In this document: positions 61,030 to 64,000 of the stretch, one piece after another
How positions within the stretch are numbered: position 1 is the first letter of the stretch
How the letters are laid out: each line of letters begins with the position of its first letter
Source: Paenibacillus gyeongsangnamensis
GTDB taxonomy: Bacteria; Bacillota; Bacilli; Paenibacillales; NBRC-103111
Assembly: GCF_027533625.1 (NCBI RefSeq)
Contig: NZ_JAQAGZ010000019.1
Coordinates: 62,001 to 126,000, forward strand
Length of the DNA stretch: 64,000 nucleotides
Direction of reading: 5' to 3'
Translations under genes and position numbers: made by a program
Notes under the pieces: generated by a model
Databases searched by the model: none
Told to the model about the DNA's origin: nothing
The model's input: only the letters and a program-made list of their open reading frames with translations

Positions 61030-61490
61030 TTACGGAGTAGGTGCTAAACCGTTCTGGGCAATACCGGAAAAAGATTCAGGGCCGGTACAGGTAACAACCC
61101 CCGTTGAACCAGTGGCGCTTATAAACACTGCATAAACAGTTTCTAAGGCTGCAGGAGCGTTAAGGTCAACAGCATTGAACGTAATCAAGTTAGTTACAGA
61201 AATATTAATAGATTCAATTACATGCTCAGCTGTATAGATGATGGTGCCGCTGCCGAATATAGCGGAACCCCTTTGTATATTAAGAATACGGTTGTGGTTG
61301 TCTCAGCTGAAACATTTACACCTACGGTTCCCGTAAGATTAACAATAAGGCCATTCGTTCCTGTGCCCGCTACGCCTTGCGTTTGCAGACCGATAACACC
61401 AAACAATGCAGGAACTGTAGTTATGACTGTACCGGGGGAACCGAAAGTGTTGGAATTCTCAGAAACTCTCAAATCAAGAAACCTTCCCAT
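61030..61490 (-). pseudogene. Gly/Thr/Val-rich protein gene with a homopolymer frameshift
   Basis: MGRFLDLRVSENSNTFGSPG opens the protein (ATG 61490 with GGAGG 8 nt upstream). The frame stops at 61218, but the next frame continues without a break: AIFGSGTIIYTAEHVIESIN to GIAQNGLAPTP, stop at 61030. Restoring one G in the GGGG run (plus 61268-61271) would give a continuous protein of about 153 residues. Composition resembles spore-surface proteins; no family named. Sequencing error, slippage or decay are all possible. Confidence 0.65.
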
Positions 61491-61612
61491 TTTCATTACC
61501 TCCTGCTATTAAAGGTATAATAGGATACAATATATTCCTGTAATCTCTGATTTGTTTGGACGTACATTTAGGGTGATACATCCATTTTTATATTTTACTT
61601 AGGTATAACAAA

Positions 61613-61641
61613 GAAACCACTCCATTGTTAGGAGTGGCTTT
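61613..61641. terminator. Hairpin
   Basis: AAACCACTCC / GGAGTGGCTTT stem; T-rich on the minus side. Probably the end of the old rhamnosidase/sulfatase transcription unit. Confidence 0.55.
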
Positions 61642-61665
61642 GACTTTATATGTTAATATAAATTT

Positions 61666-61827
61666 CTCCGGATGCATGTCACCCGTCCAGACTAGGCGAT
61701 CCCGCTTGATACCGTCTCACAAATAATCCTGCATATTCAAATGAACGGTATAAGCACCCGCATCCCAATTCCGGTTGAAAAAATCGTCATTGCAGCGAAA
61801 GCAGCCTTTGTATTCCAGATCGTGCAT
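61666..61827 (-). pseudogene. Remnant of an alpha-L-rhamnosidase-like glycosidase gene
   Basis: The minus strand reads DLEYKGCFRCNDDFFNRNWD, AGAYTVHLNMQDYL, TGA, DGIKRDRLVWTGDMHPE. The last segment is a hallmark of the GH78-type catalytic domain (usually W where TGA stands). Only about 54 codons remain, with an in-frame stop at 61717-61719. Located right after the sulfatase gene. Confidence 0.7.
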
Positions 61828-61873
61828 AAATCCTCTCGTCTATCAGCTCATCATGGAAGTCATCAGCCCGACC

Positions 61874-63400
61874 TCATGCCTGGTCATAATAAGCTTCCAG
61901 CCCCGCCAACCCCCGCTTGTCATAAAAGACCGGGGCTTTGGCCCATGCCACCGCCAACTGCATCAGCAGCTCCGTCTTCAGCCGTTCTCGGACCTTGGCA
62001 TGCGCCTCGTCCCCATACAGATTCGTCCACTCGTGCGGATCACTCTGGAGATGGTATAGCTCCCCGCGCGTTTCCTGGCTGCCCGGAGCTTCGTTTCCTG
62101 CAGCTCCCTCCAAGTACAGAATCAGCTTCCACTCTTTTGTCCTCCACATATAAGCAGGCGCAGAGTGTACGGGCGCTCCCTTGCCATGGAATTCGCAGAA
62201 CGACCCTCTTCGCACCGCATCACCGAGCAGATCGAGCCCAGGCAGCATCGGATTCCGCGGCAAGCAGGCAACTTTGGACAGCGTAGGGACCAAATCGACT
62301 AGCTCGGCCGGTCTGTCGTCGACGGTGCCTCGCTTCTCCGGTGCGATGAAGGAGCCCGATAAGATCAACGGAACACGTACGCTGCTATCGTACAAGCAAT
62401 ATTTCGAAAACCGGAAACGACGCTCGCCCAGCATCTCCCCGTGATCCGATACGAACACAATCATGGCATTGTCGAGCACGCCCCTAATCCGCAGCCTGTC
62501 CAGCACCTGACCGAAGTAATGATCCAGCCACGTGCAATTCGCCCAATAGCGAAGGGTTGTCCGCCGGCGCTCCAACGCTGTCATGCTCTCCCAAACGGCC
62601 CGCTTATCCAGATATGCCTTGCGGCTTCCTTGATTAATCATATCCGTGGCAGCAAGGTGCGTCTCCACTTCCGTCTCCCAAGGCGGCTGCGGTAATTCGG
62701 GTATATCCTCCAGCCGGTAAAGATCTTCAAATTCCTTAGGCACATTGAAGCCTGCATGCGGCTTCAGAAACGACAAATATAAGAACAGCGGTCTCGTCGA
62801 GTCAATACCGCCTTCCTCGATGAAATGCAAGCATTGCTCGGCAACCCAGCCGTCGCGGTGATGGTTCATCGGTATGCCGCTGGTTCGGCCGATATAGCCG
62901 CTCGCGTTCTCTTCGCCCGCGCCGTAGTCCTTCGTCTCGTCCATATAAGCTTGCAGCCGCTCGGGATGGATATCGCCCATCATGACGGCACCTTGCTCGT
63001 AATGGCCGCTCTCGCGCGCCAATCCGACAGCGCGGTGCTCGAATCCCCGGGCCGACGGCTCCGCCTTACCCTGTGCATTGTGATTCCAATGCGTCTTTCC
63101 GAAGCCTGCGGTTTGATAGCCGGCTCTGCGCATAAGCTCAGGAAGCGGAGCGGAAGGCAGCAGCTCCTCCTTCGTAATGCCGCCATAATTCGTGCGTACA
63201 CCTAGCTGCGAGGGATAGAGGCCGTACATCATCGAATATCGGCTGGGCACGCACATCGGCGCCTGGCACACCGCCTGATTGTAGAGGATGCCCTCATCCG
63301 CCAGCCGGTCGATATTCGGCGTCAGAATATGCCTATTGTATCGTCCTATGCAGTCCCAGCGCTGCTGGTCTGTCATCAGAAAAATAATATTTGGCTTCAT
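61874..63400 (-). CDS. Sulfatase (CxPSR type)
   Basis: A 508-residue sulfatase/alkaline phosphatase superfamily enzyme. MTDQQRWD metal site, the formylglycine motif CVPSR (Cys50), FGKTHW, SDHGEMLGE near residue 320. Likely desulfates a polysaccharide; no signal peptide is visible, so cytoplasmic. The ATG at 63400 has GGAGGAG 9 nt upstream. The neighbouring rhamnosidase remnant supports a role in sulfated rhamnose-containing glycans. Phosphonate monoester hydrolases share this fold but context does not favour them. Confidence 0.9.
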   Translation of the reverse strand: MKPNIIFLMTDQQRWDCIGRYNRHILTPNIDRLADEGILYNQAVCQAPMCVPSRYSMMYGLYPSQLGVRTNYGGITKEELLPSAPLPELMRRAGYQTAGFGKTHWNHNAQGKAEPSARGFEHRAVGLARESGHYEQGAVMMGDIHPERLQAYMDETKDYGAGEENASGYIGRTSGIPMNHHRDGWVAEQCLHFIEEGGIDSTRPLFLYLSFLKPHAGFNVPKEFEDLYRLEDIPELPQPPWETEVETHLAATDMINQGSRKAYLDKRAVWESMTALERRRTTLRYWANCTWLDHYFGQVLDRLRIRGVLDNAMIVFVSDHGEMLGERRFRFSKYCLYDSSVRVPLILSGSFIAPEKRGTVDDRPAELVDLVPTLSKVACLPRNPMLPGLDLLGDAVRRGSFCEFHGKGAPVHSAPAYMWRTKEWKLILYLEGAAGNEAPGSQETRGELYHLQSDPHEWTNLYGDEAHAKVRERLKTELLMQLAVAWAKAPVFYDKRGLAGLEAYYDQA

Positions 63401-63566
63401 ATGCTTCATCTCCTCCGGTATTTACGGGAACGACGGCAACTCCGCCTTCCTAATAAAATCACAACCCCGTCTCGCTCTATAGCGCTGTACGACTAACATT
63501 AACAAAGCACAGCCTTTCCGGCAATTGTACTTTTTTGCGTGTTCAGTCGACTAACGCTTGATAGCT

Positions 63567-63599
63567 GAATAGGCTGCCGATCATACCGACAGCCTATTC
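63567..63599. terminator. Hairpin between the DMT transporter and sulfatase genes
   Basis: GAATAGGCTG / CAGCCTATTC stem, without a U-tract on either side. Could stabilise a message end. Confidence 0.35.
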
Positions 63600-63624
63600 G
63601 TGGTTGAACTATCGTACCCGTCCC

Positions 63625-64000
63625 TCAGTTTAGCAATTGCTCATCTTTTTTACTGACTAAATTTCCAACCTTCTGAATCGGAACACTGAAAATGATTAGT
63701 ATTGCCGCAAGACAGTCCGTAACGGTCAGTTTTTCACCCAATAATAAAACGATAAAGATAAGAGTGACAAATGGGGTAAAGAATGTAAAGCTTGCAATTA
63801 ATGATGCCGAAGAGTATTTCAATGCCCGAAAATATAAGAAAAATCCAAGTACAATATTGCTCATACTCAACCATAATACACCGTAAAAGTCTGTTTTTTG
63901 AGGAATTATAAAGCGGGATGACGCAAGATTAGCTCCGACCGATAAAACAAAAGCAACAATTGTTATAAAAAAAGTGCTAACCAGAATATCTTTCTGATTC
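63625..64000 (-). CDS. EamA/DMT-family transporter, C-terminal part
   Basis: About 125 residues in frame to the right edge; the start is outside the window. Four to five hydrophobic helices; YFRALKYSSASLIASFTF and FVTLIFIVLLLGEKLT are the classical second EamA repeat. Drug/metabolite transporter of unknown substrate. Confidence 0.85.
   Translation of the reverse strand, partial: NQKDILVSTFFITIVAFVLSVGANLASSRFIIPQKTDFYGVLWLSMSNIVLGFFLYFRALKYSSASLIASFTFFTPFVTLIFIVLLLGEKLTVTDCLAAILIIFSVPIQKVGNLVSKKDEQLLN

Noticed and set aside
61874..63400. Phosphonate monoester hydrolase linked to the phosphonate genes
   Set aside because: It has the same fold and CxPSR motif, but it is 7 kb away and adjoins a rhamnosidase remnant, which favours a glycan sulfatase.
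1..64000. CRISPR arrays, rRNA, tRNA, complete IS elements, prophage genes
   Set aside because: None could be recognised by reading; a tRNA or covariance scan would be needed to exclude small RNAs.

Overview
The window looks like chromosome of an endospore-forming Bacillales bacterium, most likely Paenibacillaceae. Evidence: a complete gerA-type germinant receptor operon, three YheC/YheD spore-associated ATP-grasp genes, a PdaA-like spore cortex deacetylase, an SLH-domain surface protein, strong AGGAGG ribosome sites and U-tract terminators. Most of the sequence is GC-rich. From about 48 kb to 61 kb it becomes visibly AT-richer. No rRNA, tRNA, CRISPR array or complete insertion sequence was recognised.

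Layout. 0-5 kb: end of an OYE-family NADPH dehydrogenase, a DUF1697 protein, an M20 dipeptidase, pckA. 5-13.5 kb: a 2-aminoethylphosphonate (AEP) uptake and degradation operon on the minus strand (binding lipoprotein, ATPase, fused permease, PhnX, PhnW, a saccharopine-dehydrogenase-like protein, a DeoR regulator). 13.5-29 kb: lplT/aas lipid repair pair, MerR-MFS efflux pair, YheC/D, MsrAB, L,D-transpeptidase, PdaA, pentapeptide protein, TrpXYZ-like ABC importer, two small membrane proteins, HIT protein, CysK. 29-38 kb: gerABC operon, SRPBCC-ArsR pair, futalosine menaquinone genes mqnB-mqnD, MerR-CMD-NIPSNAP operon. 38-44 kb: a Fe(III)-type ABC importer, NUDIX, and an ArsR-SRPBCC-DUF1059-SRPBCC operon.

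The most interesting part is 44.4-54.8 kb. It holds (a) a two-gene operon encoding a PLP enzyme closely resembling the MppP/RohP/Ind4 arginine oxidases, followed by a D-2-hydroxyacid-dehydrogenase-fold protein whose usual catalytic His is replaced by Gly; (b) a MurF-like ligase without the usual N-terminal domain; (c) a two-component system; (d) a five-gene operon YheC/D, PEP mutase, phosphonopyruvate decarboxylase, AEP transaminase, YheC/D. The three middle enzymes are the canonical route from phosphoenolpyruvate to AEP. No nucleotidyltransferase is present, and the partners are two ATP-grasp proteins, so the product may be an amide-linked phosphonate or an AEP-decorated spore surface. This is inference. 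The same window thus encodes AEP synthesis and AEP catabolism with paralogous transaminases.

Five copies of a roughly 100-bp two-hairpin intergenic repeat all lie, in the same orientation, at the distal side of a minus-strand terminator; one abuts a truncated class III aminotransferase. 60.4-61.9 kb is a decay zone: a frameshifted DinB gene, a frameshifted spore-protein-like gene and a rhamnosidase remnant next to an intact sulfatase. 63.6 kb to the end is a partial DMT transporter.
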